Origin: Phenylobacterium sp.
GTDB taxonomy: Bacteria; Pseudomonadota; Alphaproteobacteria; Caulobacterales; Caulobacteraceae
Direction of reading: 5' to 3'
Assembly: GCF_004297125.1 (NCBI RefSeq)
Contig: NZ_SCVD01000040.1
Span: 124,001-188,000 of the forward strand
Length of the DNA: 64,000 nt
Positions 8,782 to 17,315 of the stretch are shown here, piece by piece (position 1 is the stretch's first letter; each line of letters opens with the position of its first letter). A program made the position numbers and the translations under genes. The notes beneath the pieces were generated by a model. It was not told where the DNA came from. It did not search any database and was given only the letters and a program-made list of their open reading frames with translations.

Positions 8782-10416
8782 TCAGCCCCAGGTCTCCTGC
8801 GCGCCCCGCCGGCGGGCCGGCGGAAGCGCGGGCCGGGGCCCCGGCCGGCCGAACAGCCAGCCCTGGCCGAGCCGGACGCCCAGGCCGGCCACCTGCTGGG
8901 CCACGTCCTCGGTCTCGATCATCTCGGCCACCGTGACGACGCCGAGTTCGGCGCACAGTTCGGCCAGGCGTCGCAGCAGGGTCACGTCGCGGGGACGGGT
9001 GTCGAGGGCGCGGACGAAGCGTCCATCGAACTTGATGATGTCGGCCTCCAGCTCGCGCAGGTAGTCCAGCGACGCGGACCCTGCGCCGAAGTCGTCGAGG
9101 CAGACCACATGGCCCGCCGCCCGCAGGCGCTGGATCTGGGCGTTGGCCGCGGGAAGATCGGAGAGCCTGTGGCTTTCGGTGACCTCCAGCATGAGCCGTG
9201 GCCTCAGCGCCGGGAACGCCGCGGTCGTGAGGAGGACCTCGTCCACGAAGCTCGGCGATTCCAGAGAGAAGGCGCTGAGGTTGGCGGCGATGCGGGTGTC
9301 CGGCGTGGAGTCCCTCAGCGCGGCCGCGACGGTCTTCACGATGGTCAGGTCGAACTCGACGACCAGGCCGAGCTCCTCGGCCAGCTTGATCGTCTCCGCG
9401 GGGCCTCCGCCGCCCTCGAAGCGCGTCAGGGCCTCGTAGTGGTGTATGTTGCGGGTCCTGAGGTCGACGACGGGCTGGTAGACCAGCTCGAAGCGGCCAT
9501 CGCGGACCATTTCCTTGAAGCGCTTGGAATCGGCCACGGTCTTGCGCAGCGCTGCGTCGAAGCCCTGGGCGGCGGCGGTCGGGCCGTCCTCAATGCAGCG
9601 GTCCAGGGCATAGCGGATCGCCCTCAGGCTCTCGCCGGGGGACGTGGGATCCAGGGCCAGCTCGCCGGACGACATCTCGACGCTGGGCCCGGCGAGTTCG
9701 CGGATGCGCCGGGCGAGGACCTCGGGTCCCCCGGGGCCGGAGCGCAGCATGGCGAACCGCTCGGAGCCGAGGTCGGCGGCGGGCGTCCCGCCGTATGAGG
9801 CCGCGCGCAGGACAGCGGCCAGCTTGCGCCGCGCGGTCTCCGCGGCCTCGGGATCCATGGCGGCGAGCGCCGGCGCGAGGCCGGTGAACTCCAGGAGATC
9901 GACGTGCAGGGGCGAGCCGGTCTGCTCGGCGTGCTTGAGCAGGCTGAGCGCCGCCGTCTCGAAGTCTTCGCGGCTGGTGAGCCCGGCCGCATCGACCTGG
10001 ACCTGCGCCGGGCTTGGCTGCCAGAGGCTCAGGGCGGCGGCCACGCCGCTGCGCTCGGGCATCTGGAACAGCGAGAGGGTCGCTGGCTGGACGCCCTTCT
10101 GGCCGGCGAGGCCGACCTTGAAGGGGCCACGGCGTTCGCCCGGGCGAAGATCGTGCAGCACGGCCTCGATCAGGTCGGCGTCCGCTGCGTCGATCAGGTC
10201 GAGGAACCGCTCCCCGGCCAGGGACTCGGCCTGGCGGCCGACCAGTTGGCCGCCGGCGCCGGTCCCGAAGACGATCCGCCCGTCCCTGGCCACCTCGAGC
10301 ACCATGTCGGCGCTGGCGAAGACGAAGGCGAGGAGCTGGAGCACGCTGGGCGTGTCCGAGGCCGGCCGGCGGCGCGCCGCGGCGCCCGACTCGACCCTGC
10401 TCAACAATGCCGCCAT
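8782..10416 (-). CDS. PAS / degenerate GGDEF / EAL domain protein (c-di-GMP phosphodiesterase-like)
   Basis: A 544-residue protein with three apparent modules. Residues about 25-130 are a PAS-like sensor (MVLEVARDGRIVFGTGAGG). Residues about 150-290 resemble a GGDEF fold whose signature has decayed to GSERF. Residues about 300-535 form an EAL domain. The EAL domain keeps YEALTRF, the NLSAF asparagine, MLEVTES, the CLDDFGAGSASL acidic pair, a lysine in IIKFDG, AEMIETED and the QGW glutamine, so cyclic-di-GMP hydrolysis is plausible. There is no signal peptide, so it is cytoplasmic. GGAGAGGG precedes the ATG. A role in motility or adhesion control is typical of the family but not shown here. 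Confidence 0.85.
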   Translation of the reverse strand: MAALLSRVESGAAARRRPASDTPSVLQLLAFVFASADMVLEVARDGRIVFGTGAGGQLVGRQAESLAGERFLDLIDAADADLIEAVLHDLRPGERRGPFKVGLAGQKGVQPATLSLFQMPERSGVAAALSLWQPSPAQVQVDAAGLTSREDFETAALSLLKHAEQTGSPLHVDLLEFTGLAPALAAMDPEAAETARRKLAAVLRAASYGGTPAADLGSERFAMLRSGPGGPEVLARRIRELAGPSVEMSSGELALDPTSPGESLRAIRYALDRCIEDGPTAAAQGFDAALRKTVADSKRFKEMVRDGRFELVYQPVVDLRTRNIHHYEALTRFEGGGGPAETIKLAEELGLVVEFDLTIVKTVAAALRDSTPDTRIAANLSAFSLESPSFVDEVLLTTAAFPALRPRLMLEVTESHRLSDLPAANAQIQRLRAAGHVVCLDDFGAGSASLDYLRELEADIIKFDGRFVRALDTRPRDVTLLRRLAELCAELGVVTVAEMIETEDVAQQVAGLGVRLGQGWLFGRPGPRPALPPARRRGAQETWG

Positions 10417-10541
10417 CCCTCTCCACCTCGACCGCGAGAACCACAGCGATGGGGACCCGGCCGCTGCACGTCGAAGGGGATACCCGGACAGTGCTTACGG
10501 GGTGTTGAACGCCGGAGAGATTTGTTCGAGGGGCGGGCCCC

Positions 10542-11015
10542 TCAGAACATCGGATCGGGCGGCGGGCGCTTCTTCTTCCGGCTCGGGCGCTCCCACATCA
10601 CGCCCGGATAGCCTTTCAGCGGGGCCAGGGGCTCACCCAGGTAGGTCCAGTCCGCCTGCTGGCCGAGGTTCATGTGGTAGCGCGGCTCGCGGCCGGTGCG
10701 GGTCGTGAAGAGGGCGCGAGGGACATTGACCATCTGCGGCGATCGGGCGCGCTCGTAGAAGAGTGGCGTGCCGCAGCGGGCGCAGAAGCTGCGGGCCGTC
10801 CCCGCCGCCTCGTCCTCGAAGCGGGTGACGTGGTCCTCGCCCTCCAGCACCCGGAAGCGGCTGCGCCAGCTGCCGACATAGGTGGCGTAGGCTGCGCCGT
10901 GCGCGTGGCGGCTGGCGGCGGAGTGATCGTGCCACGCCCAGCGGGCGGGGACGCCGATCTCAACCTGGACCGCGCCGCAGACGCAGGCCCCCACTGCGAC
11001 GTCGCCCCTGGCCAT
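10542..11015 (-). CDS. GFA family (CENP-V/GFA zinc-binding) protein
   Basis: A 157-residue protein with the GFA fold: an N-terminal CVCG pair (ACVCGAVQVEIG), then SFCARCGTPLFY with the CxxC zinc pair near residues 88-91. It resembles the family named for glutathione-dependent formaldehyde-activating enzyme, though most members have no proven reaction. The start codon overlaps the stop of the upstream hydrolase (TGATG), so the two are probably co-translated. The arginine/lysine-rich C terminus (SRKKKRPP) is unusual for the family. Confidence 0.85.
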   Translation of the reverse strand: MARGDVAVGACVCGAVQVEIGVPARWAWHDHSAASRHAHGAAYATYVGSWRSRFRVLEGEDHVTRFEDEAAGTARSFCARCGTPLFYERARSPQMVNVPRALFTTRTGREPRYHMNLGQQADWTYLGEPLAPLKGYPGVMWERPSRKKKRPPPDPMF

Positions 11016-12115
11016 CAGCCGGCTTCCAGCCAGTCCAGGATCGCGGCGTTGGCTTCGCGCGGGTAGGTGTGGCTCAAGTCTTCGATCTCCAGATAGGTCA
11101 CCGCCGCCCCGGCGCGGCTCAGGCCCCGGGCCGCCTCGCGGGCCATGTCGATCGGGAACATCCAGTCCAGTGCGCCATGCACGATGTGGATCGGCAGCCC
11201 CGTGATCCGCCCGGGCTCGGCGAAGCTGGCCAGCATCGGGTGGAAGGCCGCCGAAACCGGGGCCAGGTGGGTGAAGGGCGAAGTCGGCTCCAGGCCGCTG
11301 ACGTAGCAGAACGTCCCCCCGTCGCTCATGCCGGTCAGCAGGATCCGGCGCTCGTCGATGTTCCAGCGGCCCCGGACGTAGTTCAGCAGTCGGCCAAGGT
11401 TGGGGGTGTCCGGATCCTCGCCGCTGATCGCCCAGGTGCGGCCGATGGCCGTGGGCGCCGCCAGGATGGCGCCACGGCTGCGGGCGTCGCGCAGCCAGTT
11501 CCAGAGGAACGCCCGGCCATTGCCGCCACCGCCATGCAGGGCGACCACCAGCGGCCATGCGGTCTCGGGGTCGTAGTACTCCGGCACATAGGCCGAAAAC
11601 CCGCCGCGGGAGTCCGGGGCGTTGTCGTAGTGCAGGACGCCGGTGTCCTTGCTGGGCTCGGCCCTGGCGAGGCGGCGCAGCAGGTCGGCGTCGTCGCGCA
11701 CTGCAGCGTCGAGGAAGAATCGACTGACCGGCGCCAGATTGTGCGCCAGGGGATAGAGCGCTTCCTGCGCTTGTGGCAGGTGGCGCAGCGCCCGGAAGAT
11801 GGCGGTCAGGCGGTCCGGGTCCTGCGGCGCGGCGCGCAAGCCGTCGTAGGCGGCCAGCGCCTCGTTGGCGGCGGTGATCAGGCAGGTGCGGATCCGGTCC
11901 AACTCGGCGGGCCAGGCGTCGAGCCGGCGGCCCTGGGCGCGGAGGTCCGCATCGGGCTGGCCGACCGCGGCCATCACGGCGTCGAAGTCCGGCGGGTTCA
12001 GGTGGCGCGCGACGAAGCCCAGACGTTCCAGCGCCTGCAGCAGGGGCGGCAGGAAGGCCACCAGGTCGTCAAGTTCGCGCTCTTCCACCGATCCCCTCGC
12101 AGCCCGGGACTCCAA
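11015..12115 (-). CDS. Alpha/beta hydrolase, phospholipase/carboxylesterase-like
   Basis: A 366-residue protein. The N-terminal ~160 residues are helical, of unknown function, and leucine- and aspartate-rich. The C-terminal ~200 residues are an esterase domain with the oxyanion segment ALHGGGGNG, the nucleophile elbow TGMSDGG, an acid in HGALDWMFP and a catalytic-His candidate in DLSHTYP. No signal peptide is seen, so it is cytoplasmic. The stop shares one base with the start of the GFA-protein gene, indicating an operon. The substrate is unknown. Confidence 0.8.
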   Translation of the reverse strand: MESRAARGSVEERELDDLVAFLPPLLQALERLGFVARHLNPPDFDAVMAAVGQPDADLRAQGRRLDAWPAELDRIRTCLITAANEALAAYDGLRAAPQDPDRLTAIFRALRHLPQAQEALYPLAHNLAPVSRFFLDAAVRDDADLLRRLARAEPSKDTGVLHYDNAPDSRGGFSAYVPEYYDPETAWPLVVALHGGGGNGRAFLWNWLRDARSRGAILAAPTAIGRTWAISGEDPDTPNLGRLLNYVRGRWNIDERRILLTGMSDGGTFCYVSGLEPTSPFTHLAPVSAAFHPMLASFAEPGRITGLPIHIVHGALDWMFPIDMAREAARGLSRAGAAVTYLEIEDLSHTYPREANAAILDWLEAG

Positions 12116-12143
12116 CCTAGGATGCGAGCCCGGAAATGAAAGC

Positions 12144-12839
12144 CTAGGGCGGGAAAGCCAGGACGCGGAGCGCCGGCGCCTCCGACAGCCGCAGGACCCG
12201 TTTCAGTTCGGCGACCTTCGGCGGTTGGCCCGACAGGCCGATGTCGCCGGCCGCGATCGCCTCGGCGAGGCCGCGGTGGCCCATCCAGACCCGGACGAAG
12301 GCCTCCAGGTCGGCCGACAGGACGACGTCGACCGCTTCGCCGGGGTCCTTCAGGCAGACCTCCACGTCGTCGCTGCGGAGGATCATCCACCAGTAGCGGC
12401 GGGCGGCGTGGGCCCGCGGGATACCTCGGAAGTCGAACCGCAACACGATCTGGCGGTCCGGCAGTTCCGACTGGGAGATCTGCCGGCGCATGCCCCACAT
12501 CAATAGCGTTGGGTCCAGCTCCTCGTGGGCGATGCGGCCCTGGCCATGGCGCTGGCCCCAGTCGGACATCAGGGTGACGATCCCGCCCAGGTGTTCGCCG
12601 GCCGGGGTGAGGCGATAGAGCTTGCCCTGGGCCAGCGGCTCGGTGGCGATGACCCCCGCCTCCTCCAGCTCGGCGAGGCGCTGCACCAGCAGCGCCCGCG
12701 ACATCAGCGGCACGCCGCCGTGGACCTCGGTGAACCGCTTGGGTCCGAAGCAGAGTTCGCGCACGATGAGCGGCGTCCATCGCTGGGCGAAGATCTCGGC
12801 GGTCTTGGCGACCGGGCAGAATTGTCCGTAGCCCTTCAT
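12144..12839 (-). CDS. HxlR-family winged-helix regulator with a C-terminal SCP2-like domain
   Basis: A 231-residue protein. Residues about 6-100 form an HxlR/MarR-like winged helix: CPVAKTAEIFAQRWTPLIVR, then SRALLVQRLAELEEAGVI and a YRLTPAGEHL wing. The C-terminal half (about 130-225) resembles the sterol-carrier-like domain fused to some HxlR regulators. The N-terminal cysteine (Cys8) is typical of redox- or electrophile-sensing members. The ATG at 12839 begins MKGYGQFCPVAK. It is divergent from an acyl-CoA dehydrogenase-like gene, its most likely target. Confidence 0.83.
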   Translation of the reverse strand: MKGYGQFCPVAKTAEIFAQRWTPLIVRELCFGPKRFTEVHGGVPLMSRALLVQRLAELEEAGVIATEPLAQGKLYRLTPAGEHLGGIVTLMSDWGQRHGQGRIAHEELDPTLLMWGMRRQISQSELPDRQIVLRFDFRGIPRAHAARRYWWMILRSDDVEVCLKDPGEAVDVVLSADLEAFVRVWMGHRGLAEAIAAGDIGLSGQPPKVAELKRVLRLSEAPALRVLAFPP

Positions 12840-12874
12840 GTGGCCGAGGGTCGTCGGATGAACGCGGTTCGACA

Positions 12875-12891
12875 AGTTCATTCTTCGAACT
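12875..12891. promoter_or_regulatory. Candidate HxlR operator
   Basis: AGTTC-ATTCTTC-GAACT is a 5-bp inverted repeat with a 7-bp spacer. It lies in the 112-base divergent gap between the HxlR regulator and the acyl-CoA dehydrogenase-like gene, within a wider GTTCG...CGAAC context. Binding by the HxlR protein is inferred from position only. Confidence 0.35.
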
Positions 12892-12951
12892 GGAAGCCGA
12901 GCGGCCATCTGGAGGAAGAGGATGCCAAGACTTCCGATTGAGGACCATCCG

Positions 12952-14097
12952 ATGACCGTCAACGTCAAAAGCCCACCCGCCACGACCATCCCCACCGACT
13001 GGGTGCGCCGCGCCCACGACCTGGGCCCGCAGATCGCCGCCCGCGCGGCCGACGCCGACGAGAGCGACGCCTTCGTGGCCGAGAGCCTGGCGCTGCTGAA
13101 GGCCGAAGGCTTCCACACCGCCGCGGTCCCGGCCGAACTGGGGGGCGGCGGGGCCAGCCACGCCGAGCTCTCGGCCATGCTGCGGGTCCTGGCGACCTAC
13201 TGTGGCTCGACCGCGCTCGCCCTGGCCATGCACACCCATGCCGTGGCCCTGCCGGCCTGGCGCTGGCGCCGCACGCCGGAGGCGGTCGAAGGCCTGCTGA
13301 AGCGGGTGGTGGCCGAGGGCCTGACCCTGGTGTCAAGCGGCGGCTCGGACTGGCTGGACGGCTCGTGCAAGGCGACGCCGGTGGACGGCGGCTTCCGGGT
13401 CAGCGGGCGCAAGGTGTTCGCCAGCGGCTGCATGAGCGGCGACCTGCTGGTCACCATGGCCGTGCTGGACGCGCCCGAGGGCCCGACGGTCATGCACATG
13501 GCGATCCCCATGAAGGCCGACGGACTGAAGATCCTCGACACCTGGCGGACGCTGGGCATGCGCGCCACCGGCTCCCACGACCTGGAGCTCGACCAGGTGT
13601 TCGTCCCTGATGCCGCGGTCACGGTGAAGCGACCCGCCGGCAAATGGCACCCGCTGATGCACATGGTCACCCTGATCGCGTTCCCGCTGATCATGAGCGT
13701 CTATGTCGGCCTGGCCGAGGCGGCGCGGGAGAAGGTCCTGGCGCTCGCCGGAGCGCGCAAGGCGTCGGCGGACACCGAGCTGCTGATCGGCGAGATGGAA
13801 ACGCAGCTCAGCGCCGCGCGGCTGGCGCTGGGCGACATGCTCGCCTGCGCGGCGACCGACGAGCCGGGCCCGGACGCCACCAGCCGGATCATGACCGGCC
13901 GCACCCTGGTGGCGCGGGGGGCGATCGCCGCGGTGGAGAAGGCCATGGCCGCGGCCGGCGGCGCCGGCTTCTACCGCCGCACCGGGCTGGAGCGGATCTG
14001 GCGCGACGTCCAGGCCGCCCGCTACCACCCGCTGCAGGAAAACGCCCAGGCGCGCCTCGCCGGCCGGCTGGCGCTGGGCCTGCCCATCGACGGCTGA
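12952..14097 (+). CDS. Acyl-CoA dehydrogenase family flavoprotein
   Basis: A 381-residue protein with the three-domain acyl-CoA dehydrogenase layout. It has an N-terminal helical domain, a middle beta domain with TLVSSGGSDW and GFRVSGRKVFASG, TWRTLGMRATGSHDLELDQVFVP split around the domain border, and a C-terminal helical domain. It binds FAD and oxidises or hydroxylates acyl-CoA-like substrates. A catalytic glutamate is not obvious, so it may belong to the DszC/HpaH-like oxygenase branch. GAGGA supports the ATG at 12952; an in-frame ATG at 12922 with its own purine-rich leader is a real alternative. A hairpin follows the stop. Confidence 0.82.
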   Translation: MTVNVKSPPATTIPTDWVRRAHDLGPQIAARAADADESDAFVAESLALLKAEGFHTAAVPAELGGGGASHAELSAMLRVLATYCGSTALALAMHTHAVALPAWRWRRTPEAVEGLLKRVVAEGLTLVSSGGSDWLDGSCKATPVDGGFRVSGRKVFASGCMSGDLLVTMAVLDAPEGPTVMHMAIPMKADGLKILDTWRTLGMRATGSHDLELDQVFVPDAAVTVKRPAGKWHPLMHMVTLIAFPLIMSVYVGLAEAAREKVLALAGARKASADTELLIGEMETQLSAARLALGDMLACAATDEPGPDATSRIMTGRTLVARGAIAAVEKAMAAAGGAGFYRRTGLERIWRDVQAARYHPLQENAQARLAGRLALGLPIDG

Positions 14098-14115
14098 GTC
14101 TGCCTGCACAGGTTT

Positions 14116-14141
14116 CCCGCCGCCTGCTTCGGGGCGGCGGG
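14116..14141 (+). terminator. Hairpin terminator after the acyl-CoA dehydrogenase
   Basis: A perfect 9-bp GC stem (CCCGCCGCC / GGCGGCGGG) with an 8-base loop begins 18 bases after the stop codon. The T-run comes only later (GATTTTT near 14154), so efficiency is uncertain. Confidence 0.5.
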
Positions 14142-14159
14142 GTATCTGCTTGCGATTTT

Positions 14160-14175
14160 TCAAACGACCGTTAGA
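14160..14175. promoter_or_regulatory. TCAAACGNYYGTTNGA element, copy 1
   Basis: TCAAACGACCGTTAGA, ending 10 bases before the ATG of the alpha/beta hydrolase at 14186. It matches the 16-bp dyad also found before pntA (15743) and before the quinone oxidoreductase (56766). Probable TetR-type operator, by inference. Confidence 0.5.
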
Positions 14176-14185
14176 CCCGTTGGGA

Positions 14186-15229
14186 ATGGCCAACGACGCG
14201 ACAGACAAGACCGGTTCTTCGAAGGAAGCCTACGACGACCGGCCGTTCCATTTCGACAACCTTCCACCCGAGGTGCGGGCGCCGCTGGCGCCCTACGCGG
14301 GCGCGGAGCCGCCGACGCCGGCCTGGTTCCGGTGGGCCGTCGCGCAGGAGCCTGAGCGCGGCTTCGTCACTTCGCACGGCACCCAGATCGAGACCCTGAC
14401 CTGGGGCGAGCCGGGCAAGCCCGGCCTGCTGCTGGCCCACGGCAACAGCGCCCATGCCGACTGGTGGAGTCCGCTTGGCCCGTACCTGGCGAAAGACTTC
14501 CGCGTGACCTCGATGTCGCTGGCCGGGATGGGCAATTCCGAATGGCGCGAGACCTATCGGTTTCATGACTTCGCCGACGACGCCGAGGCCGTCTCCCGGG
14601 CGACGGGCCTGTACGACGGGGGGCGCAAGCCGATCTATATCGGCCACTCGTTCGGCGGCGGGCAGGTGTTTTTCGCCGCGGCCCGGTACCCGGAGCACAT
14701 GCATGCCGCCGTACTGGTCGACACCGGCTTCGGCGGGCCGCCGCCGGAGGTGATGGAGGCCCAGGCCAAGCGGCGCGAGTTGCTGGCCAATATCCCATCC
14801 GCCGACCGGCCCAGCCGGGTCTATCCCACCATCGAGGCGGCGCTGGAGAGGTTTCGCCTCATGCCGCCTCAACCGACCGAGAACCACTATGTGCTCGACT
14901 TCATCGCCCGCCGCTCGTTGAAGCGCGCGCCGCTGCCGGACGGCTCGGGCGAGGGCTGGACCTGGAAGTTCGATCCCCAGATGTGGGAGAAGCTGGACCG
15001 GACCGACGGGCTGATAGGCGGCAATATGCCGGAGCTGGCCGTGCCGGTGGTCCACATCTACGGCGAGAAGAGCCGGATCGTCGAGCGGCGGGGGGCGGGC
15101 GAGCCCAGCTTCCTGGACAGCCAGGTGATGAACATCGAGATCCCGGATTCGCATCACCACGTGATGATCGACCAGCCATTGGCCCTCGTGGCGGCGCTTC
15201 GCACGCTTCTGGCCACTTGGCCGCATTGA
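14186..15229 (+). CDS. Alpha/beta hydrolase
   Basis: A 347-residue cytoplasmic protein with a single alpha/beta hydrolase domain from about residue 60. Signatures: LLLAHGNSAHADWW (oxyanion region), the nucleophile elbow IGHSFGGG and a catalytic-His candidate in DSHHHVMIDQP near the C terminus. The acid lies probably in the VVHIYGEKS segment. It resembles epoxide hydrolase or ester hydrolase relatives, with no specific substrate evident. The ATG at 14186 is preferred over an upstream TTG (14150), which would include the operator-like dyad in the coding region. Confidence 0.8.
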   Translation: MANDATDKTGSSKEAYDDRPFHFDNLPPEVRAPLAPYAGAEPPTPAWFRWAVAQEPERGFVTSHGTQIETLTWGEPGKPGLLLAHGNSAHADWWSPLGPYLAKDFRVTSMSLAGMGNSEWRETYRFHDFADDAEAVSRATGLYDGGRKPIYIGHSFGGGQVFFAAARYPEHMHAAVLVDTGFGGPPPEVMEAQAKRRELLANIPSADRPSRVYPTIEAALERFRLMPPQPTENHYVLDFIARRSLKRAPLPDGSGEGWTWKFDPQMWEKLDRTDGLIGGNMPELAVPVVHIYGEKSRIVERRGAGEPSFLDSQVMNIEIPDSHHHVMIDQPLALVAALRTLLATWPH

Positions 15230-15292
15230 ACCGCGCGGGCGGTTCGTGTATCGCCCGCCCCGACTTCCCATTCATCCGAGAGTGAAATCCAG

Positions 15293-15535
15293 ATGGCCGG
15301 AGCTTCTTCCGACTACCAGCGCGGCGGCATGGACATCGCCGAGCAGACCGCCACCTTCCACCTGGTCATGGGCCTGACCAAGTGGGGCTCGCTCTACATC
15401 AGCGCCGCCCTGCTGTTCTTCGTCCTGCTGTTCTGCACCCACACCGGTTTCGTCGGTTCGGCGATCACCGCCGTGGTGATGGCGGTGCTGGGCACCCTGC
15501 TGCTGCGCGACAAGAAGACCGTCGCCGCGCACTGA
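15293..15535 (+). CDS. aa3-type cytochrome c oxidase subunit IV
   Basis: An 80-residue membrane protein. The N-terminal half has MDIAEQTATFHLVMGLTKWG (residues 13-32), the hallmark of the short bacterial aa3 oxidase subunit IV. Two hydrophobic segments follow (about 33-50 and 54-72) and a basic tail. It is an accessory subunit of the terminal oxidase in the inner membrane. The main oxidase genes are not in the window; a location near the transhydrogenase genes is common in alphaproteobacteria. A hairpin terminator follows 28 bases after the stop. Confidence 0.85.
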   Translation: MAGASSDYQRGGMDIAEQTATFHLVMGLTKWGSLYISAALLFFVLLFCTHTGFVGSAITAVVMAVLGTLLLRDKKTVAAH

Positions 15536-15562
15536 CGCCTTCCAGGCCGCACGACCTCGACC

Positions 15563-15587
15563 AGCCTCCGCGCAAGCGGAGGCTTTG
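15563..15587 (+). terminator. Rho-independent-type terminator after the cytochrome oxidase subunit IV gene
   Basis: An 8-9 bp stem (GCCTCCGC / GCGGAGGC, with an extra A-T pair) closes on a GCAA tetraloop at 15572-15575 and is followed by TTTG. The U-run is short but the stem is strong. Confidence 0.7.
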
Positions 15588-15713
15588 TCGTGCCTGGTCC
15601 CTAGGGACGCGGTTGTTTTTCGGGTGAGGCCGAGCCGGCTGAACAATGCTCGGCGGCCGGGCATGGCCTTGCGTCCTTCCCGGCCTAATCCCTGGCGGCG
15701 GGAAGAATGTTGC

Positions 15714-15734
15714 GCCGCACTGCTGCAGTGCGGC
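15714..15734. repeat. Perfect 9-bp inverted repeat upstream of pntA
   Basis: GCCGCACTG-CTG-CAGTGCGGC lies in the 310-base gap between the oxidase subunit and pntA, just before the second TCAAACG dyad. It could be a leader hairpin or an operator. The rest of the gap (15588-15713 and 15759-15845) shows no gene. Confidence 0.5.
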
Positions 15735-15742
15735 ATGAACTT

Positions 15743-15758
15743 TCAAACGGCCGTTCGA
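15743..15758. promoter_or_regulatory. TCAAACGNYYGTTNGA element, copy 2
   Basis: TCAAACGGCCGTTCGA inside a 20-bp near-perfect dyad (15741-15760, TTTC...GAAA). It ends 87 bases before the pntA start, a position suited to promoter control of the transhydrogenase operon. The regulator is unknown. Confidence 0.5.
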
Positions 15759-15845
15759 AACCGCCGGCCGGGGCGGCTGGACAAGGTGTGAGAACGCCCC
15801 CTATGGTCGCGCCGCAATCGCGCCGATCGGGGGATTTCGCGGACC

Positions 15846-16979
15846 ATGGCCGTCATCGCCGTCACCAAGGAGCGCCGCGCCGGGGAGACCCGTGTGGCCG
15901 CCGTCCCCGAGACGGTGAAGAAGCTCATCGGCGCCGGATTCTCCGTGGTCGTGGAAAGCGGCGCGGGCGTTTCCGCCGCCTATCCCGACGCGGACTACAC
16001 GGCCGCCGGGGCCATGATCGCCAAGACCGCCAAGGACGCGATCGGCAAGGCCGACATCCTGTTCAAGGTGCGCCCGCCCGAGGCCGACGAGATCAAGGCG
16101 CTGCAGAAGGGCGCGATCGTCGTCGCCACCCTGAACCCCTACATGGAACGCGCCACGCTGGACGCCCTTGCCAAGCAGGGCGCCACCGCCTTCGCCATGG
16201 AGTTCGTGCCGCGGATCACCCGCGCCCAGGTGATGGACGTGCTGTCCTCCCAGGCCAACCTGGCCGGCTATCGCGCGGTGATCGAGGCCGCAGAGGCCTA
16301 CGGCAAGGTCATGCCGATGATGATGACCGCCGCCGGCACCGTCGCCGCGGCCAAGGTGTTCATCATGGGCGTCGGCGTCGCGGGCCTGCAGGCCATCGCC
16401 ACCGCCCGGCGCCTCGGCGCGGTCGTGACGGCCACGGACGTGCGGCCGGCCACCAAGGAACAGGTCGAGAGCCTGGGCGCCAAGTTCCTCGCCGTCGAGG
16501 ACGAGGAGTTCAAGAACGCCCAGACCGCCGGCGGCTACGCCAAGGAGATGAGCAAGGAATACCAGGCCAAGCAGGCCGAGCTCGTCACCAGCCACATCGC
16601 CAAGCAGGACATCGTCATCACCACGGCCCTGATCCCCGGCCGGCCCGCGCCGAAGCTGGTCAGCGCCGCCCAGGTGGCCTCCATGAAGCCCGGCTCGGTG
16701 CTGGTGGACCTGGCCATCGAGCAGGGTGGCAACGTCGAGGGCGCCAAGCTGGGCGAGGTCTTCGAGACCGCGAACGGCGTGAAGATCCTGGGCGTGGCGA
16801 ACCTGCCCGGCCGGGTCGCCACGGACGCCTCGGCCCTTTACGCCCGCAACCTGTTCGCCTTCGCCGGGCTGTTCCTCACCAAGGAAGGCGCCTTCGCGCC
16901 GGACCTGGAAGAAGAGATCCTGAAGGCCGCCCTGGTCACCCATGGCGGCGCGGTCGTCCACCCGAACCTCAAAGCCTGA
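15846..16979 (+). CDS. pntA: NAD(P) transhydrogenase subunit alpha part 1 (NAD-binding domain I)
   Basis: A 377-residue soluble NAD(H)-binding subunit of the proton-translocating transhydrogenase, which uses the proton gradient to reduce NADP with NADH. The sequence shows the alanine-dehydrogenase/PNT N-terminal domain (TKERRAGETRVAAVPETVKK at residues 5-24) and the NAD-binding Rossmann part (IMGVGVAGLQAIATARRLGA, about 173-192, then a TDVRP segment). The hydrophobic tail found in one-chain PntA is absent, as expected for the three-subunit type. It opens the operon with pntAB, a small membrane gene and pntB. Confidence 0.95.
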   Translation: MAVIAVTKERRAGETRVAAVPETVKKLIGAGFSVVVESGAGVSAAYPDADYTAAGAMIAKTAKDAIGKADILFKVRPPEADEIKALQKGAIVVATLNPYMERATLDALAKQGATAFAMEFVPRITRAQVMDVLSSQANLAGYRAVIEAAEAYGKVMPMMMTAAGTVAAAKVFIMGVGVAGLQAIATARRLGAVVTATDVRPATKEQVESLGAKFLAVEDEEFKNAQTAGGYAKEMSKEYQAKQAELVTSHIAKQDIVITTALIPGRPAPKLVSAAQVASMKPGSVLVDLAIEQGGNVEGAKLGEVFETANGVKILGVANLPGRVATDASALYARNLFAFAGLFLTKEGAFAPDLEEEILKAALVTHGGAVVHPNLKA

Positions 16980-16994
16980 TCCGGAGCTGAAACG

Positions 16995-17315
16995 ATGGAT
17001 GTCGATCCCACGGTCTTCCGCCTGGCGATCTTCGTGCTCGCGATCTTCGTGGGCTACTATGTGGTCTGGAGCGTCACGCCGGCCCTGCACACGCCGCTGA
17101 TGGCGGTGACCAACGCCATTTCCTCGGTGATCATCGTGGGCGCCCTGCTGGCGGCCGCGGCCAGCGGCGCGAACGGCGAGCTGACCACCAACATCATGGT
17201 CTCCAAGGGCGCCGGCGCTGTCGCCGCGGCCTTCGCTGCGGTGAACATCTTCGGCGGCTTCCTCGTCACCCAGAGGATGCTGGCCATGTACAAGAAGAAG
17301 GACAAGGCGAAGTGA
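16995..17315 (+). CDS. pntAB: NAD(P) transhydrogenase subunit alpha part 2 (membrane domain)
   Basis: A 106-residue integral membrane subunit with about four segments. The HTPLMAVTNAISSVIIVGAL signature (residues about 34-53) is diagnostic of the alpha2 part of domain II. It begins 15 bases after pntA and forms part of the proton channel with PntB. Its terminal codons overlap the GTG start of the next gene (GTGA), implying translational coupling. Confidence 0.93.
   Translation: MDVDPTVFRLAIFVLAIFVGYYVVWSVTPALHTPLMAVTNAISSVIIVGALLAAAASGANGELTTNIMVSKGAGAVAAAFAAVNIFGGFLVTQRMLAMYKKKDKAK

Noticed and set aside
12867..12880. GTTCGACAAGTTC near the HxlR gene as an SOS box
   Set aside because: The spacer is 5 bases, not 7.
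15588..15713. Possible small gene or RNA in the gap before pntA
   Set aside because: No frame with a start and ribosome site of meaningful length, and no recognisable RNA fold beyond the 9-bp palindrome listed.
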